Shown: in pieces, positions 4,699-5,181 of the stretch
Layout: each line of letters begins with the position of its first letter
How positions within the stretch are numbered: position 1 is the stretch's first letter
NCBI GenBank assembly: GCA_013298325.1
Contig: JAAFHJ010000381.1
Location: 1-5,181 of the forward strand
Source of the DNA: Myxococcales bacterium
GTDB lineage: Bacteria; Myxococcota_A; Polyangia; Polyangiales; Polyangiaceae
Length of the DNA: 5,181 bases
Direction of reading: 5' to 3'
Notes under the pieces: model-generated
What the model was told of the DNA's origin: nothing
Seen by the model: only the letters and a program-made list of their open reading frames with translations
Databases searched by the model: none
Program-made: the position numbers and the translations under genes

Positions 4699-5181
4699 GT
4701 GACGCAAGAGAATTCAGTCCTGGTCGTCGGTTCCGTTGCTTATGACGATCTTGAGATGCCGACTGGCACCTTCAAGGACGTCGTCGGCGGCGCGGCGACC
4801 TATGCATCCATTTCTGCGTCGAATTTCGCCAAGGTGAACCTCGTCGGCGTCGTTGGGGATGACTTCGACAAGGGGTTCCTCGAGAAGCTCGCGGGGCGCG
4901 GCATCGACCTCGCGGGCGTCGAGCACGTCGCCGGCGGGAAGACGTTTCATTGGTCGGGGCGCTACTCGGCCGACCTTTCGAGCCGCGAAACGCTCGACAC
5001 TCAATTGAACGTTTTCGCGACGTTTCAGCCGAAGATCCTCCCGGCGTACAAGGCGTCGCCGATCGTTCTGCTCGGGAATATTCACCCTGCTCTCCAGCTC
5101 GATGTCCTCAACCAGGTCGAGTCCCCTAAGCTCGTCGTGTGCGACACGATGAATCTCTGGATCGACATCGAGCGCGCGACC
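4699..5181 (+). CDS. PfkB-family carbohydrate/nucleoside kinase, N-terminal part
   Basis: Only the first 161 codons are present; the gene runs off the right edge. The protein opens with a ribokinase-fold strand (SVLVVGSVAYDDLEMP, 6-21), followed by the substrate-binding GGAATYASISAS (30-41) and VNLVGVVGDDFDKGF (46-60), then lid-like strands around 81-92 and PIVLLGNIHP (121-130). These match PfkB/ribokinase-family kinases, which phosphorylate sugars or nucleosides with ATP. The substrate cannot be told from this fragment, and the diagnostic catalytic motif (DTxxGD) lies beyond the window. The first PfkB signature normally has Asn after GGxxx; here that position is Tyr (GGAATY), a variant I associate with adenosine-kinase-like sugar kinases. 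GTG 4699 is chosen because AAAGGGA (4685-4691) lies 7 nt upstream and the conserved strand begins soon after. It starts 69 nt after gmk, so co-transcription is plausible. Confidence 0.9.
   Translation, partial: MTQENSVLVVGSVAYDDLEMPTGTFKDVVGGAATYASISASNFAKVNLVGVVGDDFDKGFLEKLAGRGIDLAGVEHVAGGKTFHWSGRYSADLSSRETLDTQLNVFATFQPKILPAYKASPIVLLGNIHPALQLDVLNQVESPKLVVCDTMNLWIDIERAT

Noticed and set aside
3451..4707. 418-residue open frame on the - strand
   Set aside because: It lies antisense to yicC and gmk, whose identities are certain. Long antisense frames are common in GC-rich genes, and the translation shows no recognisable domain.

Overview
This 5.2 kb window is GC-rich, and every convincing gene is on the + strand and prefers G or C at third codon positions. 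The gene set points to a deltaproteobacterial-type chromosome, most likely Myxococcota. The indicators are a protein that looks like the uncharacterised TIGR04552 family, a DUF507 protein directly before a YicC-family RNase, guanylate kinase next, and starts with weak or absent Shine-Dalgarno signals. This placement is inference from gene content and style; no search was run.

Layout. Positions 1-73 hold the last codons of an unidentified gene. A small membrane-anchored protein with a beta-rich outer domain follows, ending at 462; its true start is unclear. Positions 463-882 have no credible gene but carry several hairpins, a candidate terminator (509-534), and a perfect 14-bp palindrome (714-727) directly downstream of a weak promoter-like sequence. 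From 883 the window is almost continuously coding: a 63-residue hydrophobic protein (883-1074), a 420-residue protein with a divergent RelA/SpoT-like synthetase signature (1116-2378), a DUF507 protein (2440-2949), yicC (2952-3842), gmk (3970-4629) and the first 161 codons of a PfkB-family kinase (4699 to the window edge).

How the genes may work together. DUF507 and yicC are separated by 2 nt and are probably translationally coupled. The yicC-gmk order is a widely conserved arrangement linking RNA turnover with guanine nucleotide supply; it is seen, for example, around Bacillus subtilis yloC and gmk. Guanylate kinase makes GDP, a direct acceptor for alarmone synthesis.

The most interesting observation is therefore that the uncharacterised 420-residue protein carries, in the right order, counterparts of most residues used by RelA/SpoT (p)ppGpp synthetase domains: R165/K168, S170, K174, D188, R193, Y268, H272, E305-x-Q307, H324 and Y327-K328. 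It lies about 1.6 kb upstream of gmk on the same strand. It has no visible HD hydrolase, TGS or ACT domain. No mobile element, CRISPR array, tRNA or rRNA was seen.
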